Source: CAZWVM01 sp964637705
GTDB lineage: Bacteria; UBA8481
Length of the DNA stretch: 12,295 nt
Assembly: GCA_964637705.1 (NCBI GenBank)
Contig: CAZWVM010000105.1
Span: forward strand, 1-12,295
Direction: 5' to 3'
Part shown: piece after piece, positions 1 to 6,770 of the stretch
Numbering within the stretch: position 1 is the first letter of the stretch
Layout of the letters: each line of letters begins with the position of its first letter
Made by a program: the position numbers and the translations under genes
The notes under the pieces: model-generated
The model's database searches: none
What the model was told of the DNA's origin: nothing
The model's input: only the letters and a program-made list of their open reading frames with translations

Positions 1-137
1 GTCAGGATCTCCTGGTAACCGGCATGAGAGGTATTGAAAACAAGTTCCCCCTCGGTGATTCCACACGCTCCGAGTGAGAACCCGTGAAACACGGATCCGT
101 CTTCGAGAGCGAGACATGCCTTCGGTCGCGAATTCAT
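1..137 (-). CDS. carA: Carbamoyl-phosphate synthase small subunit, N-terminal fragment (runs off left edge)
   Basis: Reading leftwards from an ATG at 137-135, the 45 complete codons give a protein opening MNSRPKACLALEDGS, then HGFSLG and the diagnostic block GELVFNTSHAGYQEILT. That block is the conserved N-terminal signature of CarA (E. coli has GEVVFNTSMTGYQEILTD). The family forms the glutaminase subunit of the cytoplasmic CarAB complex, which hydrolyses glutamine and passes ammonia to CarB to make carbamoyl phosphate for pyrimidine and arginine synthesis. The catalytic class I amidotransferase domain lies beyond the window, so its intactness cannot be judged. A GGGAGA Shine-Dalgarno sequence sits about 5 bases before the ATG, supporting the start. 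The gene has its own promoter-like sequence and is probably independent of the tonB-like operon upstream, which is on the same strand. Identification is very secure from the motif alone. Confidence 0.95.
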   Translation of the reverse strand, partial: MNSRPKACLALEDGSVFHGFSLGACGITEGELVFNTSHAGYQEIL

Positions 138-163
138 GCGGCTCTCCCGTAAAAAATCGCGTT

Positions 164-192
164 ATCGTATATGTCCGCGACCAATTCCACAA
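164..192 (-). promoter_or_regulatory. Candidate carA promoter
   Basis: On the minus strand, TTGTGG (192-187) is followed after 17 bases by TACGAT (169-164), a sigma70-like pair with optimal spacing. Transcription would start near 157, giving a leader of about 20 bases that holds the GGGAGA ribosome site before the carA ATG at 137. The region is visibly more AT-rich than its surroundings. The alternative -10 TATACG, two bases upstream, overlaps it. I see no attenuator or regulator site. This is a prediction from sequence only. Confidence 0.35.
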
Positions 193-235
193 CATGTCGA
201 TGCGAATGAAATGCGATTCTTGTGGAAAAGAAGAC

Positions 236-249
236 GGTCAATAATGACC
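236..249 (-). terminator. Weak terminator-like hairpin after the tonB-like/btuF-like operon
   Basis: GGTCA and TGACC form a 5-bp stem around a four-base loop. On the minus strand it is followed by the pyrimidine-rich run GTCTTCTTTTCC. It lies about 30 bases past the stop of the solute-binding-protein gene and upstream of the carA promoter, where a terminator would be expected. The stem is short and the T-run interrupted, so it may be inefficient or fortuitous. A second small stem, GAGG/CCTC at 266-280, lies just beyond the stop codon. Confidence 0.25.
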
Positions 250-280
250 AAGAATCAGTCCGGATGAGGTTTGAAGCCTC

Positions 281-1126
281 TCAGGGAAGGACTTCGCTCA
301 ACTCCGGCTTCTCGCGCAGGCGACGGATCGCCGCCAGTAGCGACGGGCCTGAGATCCTCAGTTCTCGCCAGGATTCGACCTCGATGATGCGAGGCCGCGG
401 AGAGCACATCCCCTGCAGCTCGATCCCCGGCGTTCTCCCCTCCTCGCCGCAGAGCGAAAGGATGAGTTCCGGCTCGCGCGCGGCGGCGGCGGACGTCGTG
501 ACGAGTTGGTATCCGCCTTCGTATGTGTTCTCCAGCCCCAGGCCTTCCGCGATCTCCCCCATGCAGGTGCGCGGCCCGGTGGTCCAGGGGCCGGGCGCGT
601 GGACCAGGAGGAAAGCGCGCGGGCGCCGCAGGGTCGTGTCGCCGAAATGGCGCAACAGGCCGCTGATCTCGACCTGCCATTCGTGGGCCTTCGCCGCCGC
701 GCCGGCGGGATCTCCCACCAGGGCCCCCACGGCCAGGATGTTGTTGGAAACCTCCTGGAGCGATGCGGGCTCCGGAAGGGCCGCCACCTTCGTTCCCGCG
801 CTCTCCAGGCTCCGCCGGGTCGTCTCATCCATGCGCGTCGAGACGAGGACGAGATGAGGTGCGAGCGCGAGGATCGCTCCCGTGTCCGGCTCATATTCCT
901 CTCCGACGATCGTCGTACTGTCACAGCCCGCCAGGGCGGCCGCGCAGGAGGCGCTGATGCCCACGAGGCGATCGGCGGCGCCGAGATAGACGACGCAATC
1001 CGTCAAGGCGGGCGAAAGAGACACGATCCGCGTCACCGCGGTGCTCGCGCCCGGATCGGGTCGCGCCCCGCACGCCGCGAACCCGAGCAGAAGGAGGGCC
1101 ATCGCCCGCCGAAGGAAAACCCTCAC
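281..1126 (-). CDS. BtuF/FecB-type periplasmic substrate-binding lipoprotein
   Basis: The 281-residue product opens with a basic, hydrophobic signal (RRAMALLLLGFAACG). Cys19 in FAAC is a plausible but non-consensus lipobox (Phe at -3), so an N-terminally lipidated periplasmic protein is likely. The mature part starts with VTRIVSLSPALTDCVVYLGA (residues 31-50) and continues with VGEEYEPD and ILALAPHLVLVST, the pattern of the PF01497 periplasmic-binding fold used by ABC importers of cobalamin, haem and ferric siderophores. Ligand is not determinable here. The GTG start overlaps the stop of the upstream tonB-like gene (GTGA at 1126-1123) and has a GGAGG site 4-5 bases before it, so the two are translationally coupled. 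No permease or ATPase gene is adjacent, which is unusual for a BtuCDF-type system; the partners must be elsewhere or the protein has another role. Family call confident, substrate unknown. Confidence 0.82.
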   Translation of the reverse strand: MRVFLRRAMALLLLGFAACGARPDPGASTAVTRIVSLSPALTDCVVYLGAADRLVGISASCAAALAGCDSTTIVGEEYEPDTGAILALAPHLVLVSTRMDETTRRSLESAGTKVAALPEPASLQEVSNNILAVGALVGDPAGAAAKAHEWQVEISGLLRHFGDTTLRRPRAFLLVHAPGPWTTGPRTCMGEIAEGLGLENTYEGGYQLVTTSAAAAREPELILSLCGEEGRTPGIELQGMCSPRPRIIEVESWRELRISGPSLLAAIRRLREKPELSEVLP

Positions 1127-2001
1127 CGGCCCTCCAACCGGAAACGGAAGCGATAGGCGAGAAGGAGCGGCTCGGACAGCCCGTCGGGCAGGACCGGCGC
1201 CGCGGCCTCGCCGACGACGCTTCGCATGATCTCCTCGAGCATCGGGAGCGTCGAGGCGATCTCCTCGACACGAGCCCGACCGGACCGCACCGAGATCCTG
1301 AGCGTCACAACGCCCTCGGTCCCCTCGCGGTTCTCACGGCGGAAAATCCGTTCGGCGCGTCCCTGCAGCAATCGACCGAAACGATCCCGATACTGCGCGA
1401 AGACGTCATCGAGGCGGGAAGGAGGCGCGGTTACCGGGGCGGAAGAAGGAGGCTCCACCGGGACCGCCGAGCGCGCGCCCATCGCGGGCAACGCGGACAT
1501 GGACCGGGCAACCGGCGCCGGAGAAACGGCGGCGACGACGAGCGGGGCGGGGTCGGCCCGGTAAAGCGGCGAAACGGGTGGCGGTCGGAAAGCCGGAGCG
1601 ACGACGGGCTCCGAGGGGGGAGCCGCGATCGAGGGCTCCACCGGCGCCGGCTTCGGCGACACGGCCGCCGCCCCGGCAGGTTCTTCCTCCCTCGGCGCCG
1701 ATGCAACCGCCGCGAGCACCGGTTCCGCCGCGTCCGGAGGATCGGGCCTGGAGAGAGCCGGGGCTTCGGGCGACGGCCGCTCATCGCTCATCGCCGCGAC
1801 CCGTTGAGGCTCTTCCGGGACCGCCAGGACCCGATGATCCTCCAGGGGCAGGAACGTTACCGTCGCGAGGGGCCGAGGTCTTTCCGCCTCGCGGATACGC
1901 CCGGTCACCACGAACGCGACCAGGGCGTGGACGAGGACCGAAAAGGCGAGAGCCGCGTAGAGCGGCCGGTCGTCCCGCGCCTTCGTCTCCTCCGCGATCA
2001 T
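1123..2001 (-). CDS. TonB-like energy transducer protein
   Basis: The 292-residue protein has the three-part TonB layout. A single N-terminal membrane anchor (about residues 14-33, LYAALAFSVLVHALVAFVVT) carries the SxxxH pattern with His25 that TonB uses to contact ExbB/ExbD. A long Pro/Ala-rich periplasmic linker spans about 60-195. A C-terminal domain of about 95 residues contains GVVTLRISVRSGRARVEEI (230-248), resembling the TonB C-terminal fold (GxVxLxxxVxxxGxV). Family role: couple proton motive force to outer-membrane receptors. I place the start at the ATG at 2001-1999; an upstream in-frame ATG at 2184 would add 61 residues without TonB character and run across the divergent gene. No strong ribosome site is seen, the nearest GGAGG being about 25 bases away. 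ExbB, ExbD and receptors are absent here. Its partner is the coupled binding-protein gene downstream. It could be a TolA-like variant, but TonB fits better. Confidence 0.78.
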   Translation of the reverse strand: MIAEETKARDDRPLYAALAFSVLVHALVAFVVTGRIREAERPRPLATVTFLPLEDHRVLAVPEEPQRVAAMSDERPSPEAPALSRPDPPDAAEPVLAAVASAPREEEPAGAAAVSPKPAPVEPSIAAPPSEPVVAPAFRPPPVSPLYRADPAPLVVAAVSPAPVARSMSALPAMGARSAVPVEPPSSAPVTAPPSRLDDVFAQYRDRFGRLLQGRAERIFRRENREGTEGVVTLRISVRSGRARVEEIASTLPMLEEIMRSVVGEAAAPVLPDGLSEPLLLAYRFRFRLEGR

Positions 2002-2053
2002 CGTCGTCGCCTGCCCGCCATCCCGTCCTCCGGCCGTCCCTTCACGACCGCTG

Positions 2054-2082
2054 ACCGTATCAGGCTGGAGAGCGAGGAACAA
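2054..2082 (-). promoter_or_regulatory. Weak candidate promoter for the tonB-like operon
   Basis: On the minus strand TTGTTC (2082-2077), a 17-base spacer and TACGGT (2059-2054) make a poor sigma70-like pair, each matching three of six consensus bases. It overlaps the promoter proposed for the divergent DUF2079 gene. I looked for a Fur-box-like palindrome (GATAATGATAATCATTATC type), which would suit an iron-uptake operon, and see none in 2002-2101. Confidence 0.2.
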
Positions 2083-2094
2083 GCGCGGTATGCT
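2066..2094 (+). promoter_or_regulatory. Candidate promoter giving a leaderless DUF2079 mRNA
   Basis: TGGAGA (2066-2071) and TATGCT (2089-2094) are separated by 17 bases, each matching four of six sigma70 consensus positions. A start about 7 bases past the -10 would fall on or just before the ATG at 2102, implying a leaderless or nearly leaderless transcript. If transcription starts here, the ATG at 2090 inside the -10 box cannot be used. Confidence 0.4.
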
Positions 2095-2101
2095 CGGGGG
2101 C

Positions 2102-3493
2102 ATGGACATGCGAGACCCAACCCTGCCCGGTTCATCCGAGCCGTCAGAGCGATCCGCGTACGGCCCTCTCCCGGACCGTCTCACGCGGCTCTCATCCGAC
2201 CTCCGGCGGGGCTCCTTCGCCTGGGGGCCGGTCCTTCTCGTCTCCCCGTATCTGCTCTTCGCCCTGCGCGGCGGGATGCCGGAGCGCCTTCCCTCCTACA
2301 TGGGGGCGGTCTCCCTCCTCCTCGCCGCCGCCTGGCCGCTCGTCCATTCCCCGCGAACCCGGGAGGCCCTGAGCAAAAGACCGCGCACGGTGCTCGCCCT
2401 GGGTGCCGTGACGCTCTGGCTCACCTGCGGGTTCTTGGGCTGGACCTGGAACCCGGAAGCGACGATTCCGGAGATCAGCAACTTCCACCCCGAGCTGTTG
2501 GACGCCCTGAAGGGAGGACCCTTTACGCACCCGACGGAGAACCGCACGGAGTTCGCGATTCACTTTTCGCCCGTGCTTCTCTTCGGTCTCCCTCTCTACA
2601 TGATCCATCCGCGCCCGATCATGCTCTTCCTGCTCGGCGCGGGCGCCATGATGCTCGCCCTGCCCGTCGCGTGGCGATTCCTGCGGAGCAGGTGGGGAGA
2701 CGCCTCCGCCACGCTGCTCGCGCTCGGCTTCGCCCTCTACCCCCCGATCCTCGGCATCCACCTCGACTTTTCCCCCGTGCGCTTCGTCCCGCTCGCGCTG
2801 TGGGCCGCGATCACGGGCTACCGCGAGAAGAACGTCCTCCTGCTGGGACTGGGCATCGCGGCGGCATGGATGGCGAAGGAAATCGCCCTCTTGCCCCTGG
2901 TGATGCTCGGCGCGGTGGCTCTCGTCGAGCGCCGGAAGGCCGCGTGGGTCGCGGGGCCCGCGGCGACGGCCTTTCTTCTCTTCTATCTCACCGTCGCCGC
3001 GATCATTCCCTGGTTCGCGGATTTCTCCGGGGCCTCGACGATCGCCGCTCAATTCGGCCGCTGGGGTTCAACGGCGCCCGGCGTCGTCATCGGAATGATC
3101 CGGGATCCCGTCTCGGTGCTCGAAGCCCTCTTCCGGCTGAACAACCTCGCGTATCTCCTCAAGCTCGGTCACCCGGTTCTCTTCCTCGCCCCCCTCGGCT
3201 CCCCTCTCGTCCTGCTCGCCTTACCGGAACTGCTCATCAACATGCTCGCGGGCTTCAACCCGGGGTTCGTCGATCCGGCGCGGCCCGGCCCCTGGACATC
3301 GCTCGTGGGTCACTACAGCGCCGGGATCGGCACGGTCCTCTGGGCGGCGGCGGCCGAAGCATTCGCGCCAAAAGCGGCCGGGGACGAGACCGTCGAGAGC
3401 CTGGAGGACCGGCGCTGGAAGCGCGCGGCGCTCCTCTTCCTCGCGGTTCTCTCCTCGGTGATCTATCCCACCAACATCGAGAGCATCGGGTAG
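2102..3493 (+). CDS. DUF2079 polytopic membrane protein, apparently C-terminally short
   Basis: From the ATG at 2102 the product is 463 residues with roughly nine to eleven hydrophobic segments. The order of motifs matches DUF2079 (PF09852), a family related to membrane glycosyltransferases: EFAIHFSPVLL (150-160), GIHLDFSPVRFVPL (218-231), AWMAKEIALLPL (255-266), LPELLINMLAG (374-384) and LVGHYSAGIGTVLWAAAAEA (401-420). No biochemical function is established for the family. The product stops soon after the HYSA motif, at SVIYPTNIESIG, whereas as I recall family members continue with a further periplasmic stretch. A convergent GT2 gene ends 15 bases later, so the missing part is not encoded downstream. 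Starts at 2090, 2102 and 2108 are all in frame; 2102 fits the leaderless promoter, while 2108 sits 7 bases after GGGGG. Glycosyltransferase neighbours suggest surface-glycan work, which is inference. Confidence 0.8.
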   Translation: MDMRDPTLPGSSEPSERSAYGPLPDRLTRLSSDLRRGSFAWGPVLLVSPYLLFALRGGMPERLPSYMGAVSLLLAAAWPLVHSPRTREALSKRPRTVLALGAVTLWLTCGFLGWTWNPEATIPEISNFHPELLDALKGGPFTHPTENRTEFAIHFSPVLLFGLPLYMIHPRPIMLFLLGAGAMMLALPVAWRFLRSRWGDASATLLALGFALYPPILGIHLDFSPVRFVPLALWAAITGYREKNVLLLGLGIAAAWMAKEIALLPLVMLGAVALVERRKAAWVAGPAATAFLLFYLTVAAIIPWFADFSGASTIAAQFGRWGSTAPGVVIGMIRDPVSVLEALFRLNNLAYLLKLGHPVLFLAPLGSPLVLLALPELLINMLAGFNPGFVDPARPGPWTSLVGHYSAGIGTVLWAAAAEAFAPKAAGDETVESLEDRRWKRAALLFLAVLSSVIYPTNIESIG

Positions 3494-3508
3494 CCGGGCC
3501 GCGGGGAT

Positions 3509-4195
3509 TCAGCGCAGGGCGGCGCGCAGGGCGCGGATCTCCTTGAGGACCCGCGGCACCCGTCGGACGAGTGGTATCGGCGTTCCGCGGGTTTCGCGGA
3601 GCGACAGGGGCAGTTCGACGATCCGGAGTCCCGCCCGCTCGGCGCGAAGCACGGCCTCGGAGGCGAAGAGGTCTCCCTCGAGACGGCACGCTCCCTCGAT
3701 ATCGCGCGCCACCTCCCGGCGCCACGCCTTCACTCCATGGGTATCGGAGGCGCGCAGGCCGCAGCCGGCCTTGAGCATACCCGTGATGACGAGCGTGCCC
3801 AGGCGCCGGAAGAGCCCTCGGTCATCCCGGGCGTCCGGGTGGCGCTTCGAACCGATGACGAGGTCCGCCCCGGCGTCGAGGGTCTGCAGGGCGGCTCGGT
3901 GAAAGCCGTCGTCGAGCACATCGATCTCGTCCGAGAGGATCCGTTCGCCGCGGCAGGCGCGCAATCCCAGCCTCAGCGCGCGGCCGTAGTCCGGCCGGTC
4001 CGAGCGAAGCGCCCGGATCCTCGGCTCGCGGGCCGCGAGGGCCGAGAGCGTCTCCCACGTGCCGTCCCGCGAGCCGTTCTCGACGACGAGTATCTCGACC
4101 TCGTCGCCGAAATCCGCCGCACGATCGAGAAGGGGCCGCAGGGCCGCTTCCAACACGGCCTCCTCGTTGTGCACCGGTATGACCAGGGAGATCAT
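3509..4195 (-). CDS. GT2 family glycosyltransferase, dolichyl-phosphate-mannose synthase-like
   Basis: The 228-residue single-domain protein begins MISLVIPVHNEEAVL, the nucleotide-sugar-binding opening of GT-A family 2 enzymes. It continues with VVENGSRDGTWE (38-48), the acidic metal/sugar-diphosphate region SDEIDVLDDGF (88-98), DLVIGSKR (111-118), DTHGVKAWRREV (151-162) and EGDLFASEAVLRAERAGLRIVELPLS (173-198, quoted in part by position). This order is that of polyprenyl-phosphate mannose/glucose synthases (DPM1 type), which load a sugar from GDP or UDP onto a lipid phosphate at the cytoplasmic face. No transmembrane segment follows the catalytic domain, as in DPM1-only forms. I choose the ATG at 4195, where family homology begins; an ATG at 4237 would add 14 unrelated residues across the divergent promoter. 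Its natural acceptor could serve the membrane glycosyltransferases on either side. Donor sugar unknown. Confidence 0.85.
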   Translation of the reverse strand: MISLVIPVHNEEAVLEAALRPLLDRAADFGDEVEILVVENGSRDGTWETLSALAAREPRIRALRSDRPDYGRALRLGLRACRGERILSDEIDVLDDGFHRAALQTLDAGADLVIGSKRHPDARDDRGLFRRLGTLVITGMLKAGCGLRASDTHGVKAWRREVARDIEGACRLEGDLFASEAVLRAERAGLRIVELPLSLRETRGTPIPLVRRVPRVLKEIRALRAALR

Positions 4196-4202
4196 TTCGC
4201 TG

Positions 4203-4230
4203 GTGACATGATAGCCTCGCTGACTATCAT
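4203..4230 (+). promoter_or_regulatory. Candidate promoter for the FAD oxidoreductase operon
   Basis: GTGACA (4203-4208) and TATCAT (4225-4230) lie 16 bases apart and each matches five of six sigma70 consensus bases, the best promoter in the window. Predicted start is near 4237, about 6 bases before the ATG at 4243, leaving almost no leader and no room for a Shine-Dalgarno. The -10 box is the right arm of the inverted repeat at 4208-4230. Confidence 0.5.
4208..4230. repeat. Perfect 7-bp inverted repeat centred between divergent start codons
   Basis: ATGATAG (4208-4214) and CTATCAT (4224-4230) are exact reverse complements around a 9-base spacer. The centre, 4219, is 24 bases from the ATG at 4243 and 24 bases from the minus-strand ATG at 4195. 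Each arm doubles as a -10 box. The repeat could be a dimeric regulator's operator that controls both genes, or merely the outcome of two similar -10 boxes facing each other. A transcription terminator is unlikely because the stem is AT-rich and has no T-run. Confidence 0.5.
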
Positions 4231-4236
4231 CGTCCA
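4208..4236 (-). promoter_or_regulatory. Candidate promoter for the GT2 gene, overlapping the divergent one
   Basis: On the minus strand TGGACG (4236-4231) and TATCAT (4213-4208) are 17 bases apart. The -10 box is the left arm of the inverted repeat and lies 12 bases before the GT2 ATG at 4195, the same distance as on the other side. It overlaps the plus-strand promoter almost completely, so the two would compete for polymerase. Confidence 0.4.
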
Positions 4237-4242
4237 TCCGGC

Positions 4243-5523
4243 ATGAAGGAGTCCCCGTTCATCATCGCCGGGGCCGGGCTCGCAGGGCTCTCCGCGGCGC
4301 GCGCCCTTCCCGGTGTTCCCCTGCGCGTCCTCGAGGCCGAGCGCGAACCGGGCGGACTCTGTCGCTCCATCTCCCACGACGGTTACACCTTCGACTACTC
4401 CGGACATCTCCTTCACCTGGGCGGCGAGGATCTCGCGGCCGTCGAGAGGATCCTCGGCGGACCCCTTCCGGTCTTCCGGAGGCGCGCGCGCATCCGCCTG
4501 ATGGGCCGCGACGTCGAATATCCCTTCCAGGCCCACGTCGGCGCCCTGCCGCCGGATCTTCGCGACGAGTGCCTCGCGGGCTTCGAATCCGCCGCACGCG
4601 GCGATGTGGACAGGTCGAGCTTCGCCTCCTGGAGCCGCACGGTCTTCGGCGAGGGCATCACGCGCCTCTTCATGAGGCCCTACAACGAGAAGCTCCTCCT
4701 GTCCCGGCTCGAGGATCTCTCCGCCGACGGCGTTCAGTACGTGCCCCGTCCGAAGATCGAGGAGGTCCGGGCCGGGGCGCGCGGCGGTCACGTCGAGGGA
4801 ATCGGCTACAACGCGGTCTTCCGTTACCCGGCGGCCGGCGGCATCGGCGTGTTGCCGGCCGCGCTGGCGCGCGGGCTGGAGATCGAGACCGGGGCGCCGC
4901 TCTCGTCCTGGAACGCCTCCCGGCGGGAGGTCTGCGCCGGGGGACGCGTCTCCGCATACCGGGCGCTTCTCTCGAGCATTCCCCTGCCGGCGCTCGTGGC
5001 CAGGGCCGAGGACGCTCCCCCGGAGATCCGCGCCGCCGCGAACGATCTCAAGGCCGTCGGCGTCCTCTGCCTCAACCTCGGCGTGCGCACAGCGACCTCC
5101 GACGCCCACTGGATCTACTTCCCGGAGCCCGACGTCTCCTTCTTCCGCGTCGGCTTCTATCACAACTTCTGCCCGGCCGCGGCTCCGCCCGGACGCTCGG
5201 CGCTCTACGTCGAGATCTCCTACCGCCGACGCGAGGACCTTCCCCCGGACATCCGCACGCGCGCGATCCGCGACCTGGTCTCGACGGGGATCGTGCGCGA
5301 CGCGGGGGACGTCGAGACCTGCCACGAGGCCTGGATCGACGCCGCCTATGCCCTGCACACGCCGCGAAGAACGGCCGCGCTCGGGGTCATCCGCCCCTGG
5401 CTCTCCGATGCCGGCGTCACGCTCATCGGGCGCTACGGCCGCTGGGGCTACATCTCCATGACGGAAGCCCTGCGGGAAGGTCGCGAGACGGGCGCGCTCC
5501 TCCGCGCCATCCACGGGGCATGA
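4243..5523 (+). CDS. FAD-dependent oxidoreductase, UDP-galactopyranose mutase / amine-oxidase-like
   Basis: The 426-residue protein opens with a dinucleotide-binding fold: FIIAGAGLAGLSAARAL (6-22), an acidic strand end LEAEREPGGLCRS (30-42) and FDYSGHLLHLGG (50-61), equivalent to the FAD/substrate segment of UDP-galactopyranose mutase and protoporphyrinogen-oxidase-like enzymes. PYNEKLLLSRLEDLSADGVQY (146-166, given by position) resembles the YNEKLW...L....DW segment of the mutase-like group. GRYGRWGYISMTEALREG (397-414) forms the usual C-terminal FAD-contact strand and helix. Expected location is cytoplasmic. In polysaccharide clusters such enzymes isomerise or oxidise a nucleotide sugar, but the exact reaction cannot be read from sequence. 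It is coupled to the next gene by ATGA (5520-5523) and divergent from a GT2 gene, supporting a glycan role. A squalene or carotenoid redox enzyme is a less likely alternative. Confidence 0.75.
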   Translation: MKESPFIIAGAGLAGLSAARALPGVPLRVLEAEREPGGLCRSISHDGYTFDYSGHLLHLGGEDLAAVERILGGPLPVFRRRARIRLMGRDVEYPFQAHVGALPPDLRDECLAGFESAARGDVDRSSFASWSRTVFGEGITRLFMRPYNEKLLLSRLEDLSADGVQYVPRPKIEEVRAGARGGHVEGIGYNAVFRYPAAGGIGVLPAALARGLEIETGAPLSSWNASRREVCAGGRVSAYRALLSSIPLPALVARAEDAPPEIRAAANDLKAVGVLCLNLGVRTATSDAHWIYFPEPDVSFFRVGFYHNFCPAAAPPGRSALYVEISYRRREDLPPDIRTRAIRDLVSTGIVRDAGDVETCHEAWIDAAYALHTPRRTAALGVIRPWLSDAGVTLIGRYGRWGYISMTEALREGRETGALLRAIHGA

Positions 5524-6758
5524 TCCCGGACGCGTCCCGGAACCGTGCCCTTCCCGGCATCGCCGTCATCGCCCCCCTCGTCGTCGCGGCCGTCCTCTTT
5601 CGCGTCCTCCTCCTTCTCGCGGTGCCCCAGCCGATCCGAGGCACGGACGCGGAACAGTACCTGAGGCTCGCGGAGAATCTCCGGGCCGGAAACGGCTACT
5701 CCCTCTGGCCCTCGCCTCCCTTCGAACCGGACGTCTATCGTTCCCCCGGTTATCCTCTTTTCCTCGCGTTTCTGAGCGCGACGGGATCGGGTCCGGAGGG
5801 GATGATCGCCGCCCAGGTCTTTCTCGAACTCGCGGCGGCTCTCGTCGGGGCGGCGGCGATCGGCCGGCGGGGCGGCTCGAATGCGGGTGGAGCCGCGTTC
5901 GCGGCCGCCTGCCTCTGTCCGTTCACCGCGTCCATCCCCGTGCTCTTCCTCTCCGAATCCCTCGCCTTGCCGCTCGTGACCCTGATCTTCGCCGCCGCAA
6001 TCGGTCTCGGGAGGGGCCGCGCGGCCGTCCTGGGACTGCTTTGGGGATGGCTCGTCCTGACGCGGGGCGGATTCCTGCCCGGGTTGGCGCTGGCGGCCGC
6101 GGCCTGCGCGTGGGAATCGGGAGGCGGTCGGCATGCTGTCCGGTCCGCCGCGATCTTTCTTTTCGCGGCCGCCCTCGTCATCGCACCCTACGGCGCCTGG
6201 AACGCACGCCATCACGGGCGGTTCTCGGTGACACCCCTGGCCGGCTTCGGGCGCGCGCTCTGGGGTGGACCGCAGACCATGCGATCCATGGGGGCGCCGG
6301 CTCTCCCGCCGGGAACCTGGAAGATCCACGAAGCGATCTGGGGCGACGGATCGTTCCGCCCGTCCCCACGCGAATTGATCGCGGCAGACCGGGAACTGGG
6401 GGAGGCCGCGAAGGCAGCGATCGCCGGGAAACCCGGAGCATGGCTGGCCGGCGTGGCCCGGCATGCGCTCCACGTCTGGATCGGAGTGCGCGAGCTCTTT
6501 CCCCTCCACAATCCGCCGGTGCCGGGCTGGGTGTTGCGCGTTCTCAGCCTCGCCTTCCTCGTCGGAGCCGGGCTCGGACTGCGATGGCTCCCCGCATCGC
6601 GGCCCGCCCGCTTCGCCGCGCTGACTCCCCTCGTCGCGACCGCCGTCACCCTCCCCTGGCTCTACGTCATCATGAGATACACGACCGTTCTCTTCGGACC
6701 GCTGGCGCTTCTCGCCGGCGCCTGGATCGGCGCGGTTGTGTCCCGCCGGCGCGGCTGA
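5520..6758 (+). CDS. ArnT/PMT-like (GT39/GT83 type) membrane glycosyltransferase
   Basis: The 412-residue protein has about eight to ten hydrophobic helices (first at about 12-35). After helix 1 a periplasmic loop carries GTDAEQYLRLAENLRAGNGY (41-60) and VYRSPGYPLFLAFL (72-85). An acidic residue, here Asp43, after the first helix and a PGYP/LFLA segment are hallmarks of GT-C enzymes such as ArnT and protein O-mannosyltransferases, which move a sugar from a polyprenyl-phosphate donor to a periplasmic acceptor. The C-terminal helix has YVIMRYTTVLFGPLALLAG, like the RY..P segment of the family. The start ATG overlaps the stop of the oxidoreductase gene (ATGA), so translation is likely coupled; only a weak GGGG lies upstream. 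The nearby DPM1-like GT2 could supply the lipid-linked sugar, which is inference. Acceptor unknown. Confidence 0.75.
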   Translation: MIPDASRNRALPGIAVIAPLVVAAVLFRVLLLLAVPQPIRGTDAEQYLRLAENLRAGNGYSLWPSPPFEPDVYRSPGYPLFLAFLSATGSGPEGMIAAQVFLELAAALVGAAAIGRRGGSNAGGAAFAAACLCPFTASIPVLFLSESLALPLVTLIFAAAIGLGRGRAAVLGLLWGWLVLTRGGFLPGLALAAAACAWESGGGRHAVRSAAIFLFAAALVIAPYGAWNARHHGRFSVTPLAGFGRALWGGPQTMRSMGAPALPPGTWKIHEAIWGDGSFRPSPRELIAADRELGEAAKAAIAGKPGAWLAGVARHALHVWIGVRELFPLHNPPVPGWVLRVLSLAFLVGAGLGLRWLPASRPARFAALTPLVATAVTLPWLYVIMRYTTVLFGPLALLAGAWIGAVVSRRRG

Positions 6759-6764
6759 AATAAT
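6736..6764 (+). promoter_or_regulatory. Candidate promoter giving a leaderless esterase mRNA
   Basis: TTGTGT (6736-6741) and AATAAT (6759-6764) are 17 bases apart; the -10 matches five of six consensus bases, the -35 three. Only 6 bases separate the -10 from the ATG at 6771, so transcription would begin at or next to the start codon. The -10 overlaps the end of the preceding gene, whose stop is TGA at 6756-6758. Confidence 0.35.
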
Positions 6765-6770
6765 CCGCGC

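Noticed and set aside
2002..2101. Fur-type or other operator in the tonB divergent region
   Set aside because: Looked for because of the iron/cobalamin uptake context, but no convincing palindrome is present.
3494..3508. Bidirectional terminator between the convergent DUF2079 and GT2 genes
   Set aside because: Only 15 GC-rich bases with no stem plus T-run in either direction.
1804..3546. 580-codon plus-strand frame over the tonB/DUF2079 region
   Set aside because: Arg/Pro-rich product without domains; it covers the divergent promoter and overlaps the DUF2079 gene in another frame.
4192..5514. 440-codon minus-strand frame opposite the FAD oxidoreductase
   Set aside because: Same low-complexity composition, no motif, and it lies wholly against a gene with clear FAD motifs.
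4569..5519. Upstream extension of the ArnT-like gene to a 729-residue protein
   Set aside because: The first 317 residues are Arg/Pro-rich shadow of the oxidoreductase; family sequence begins just after the ATG at 5520, which forms an ATGA overlap.
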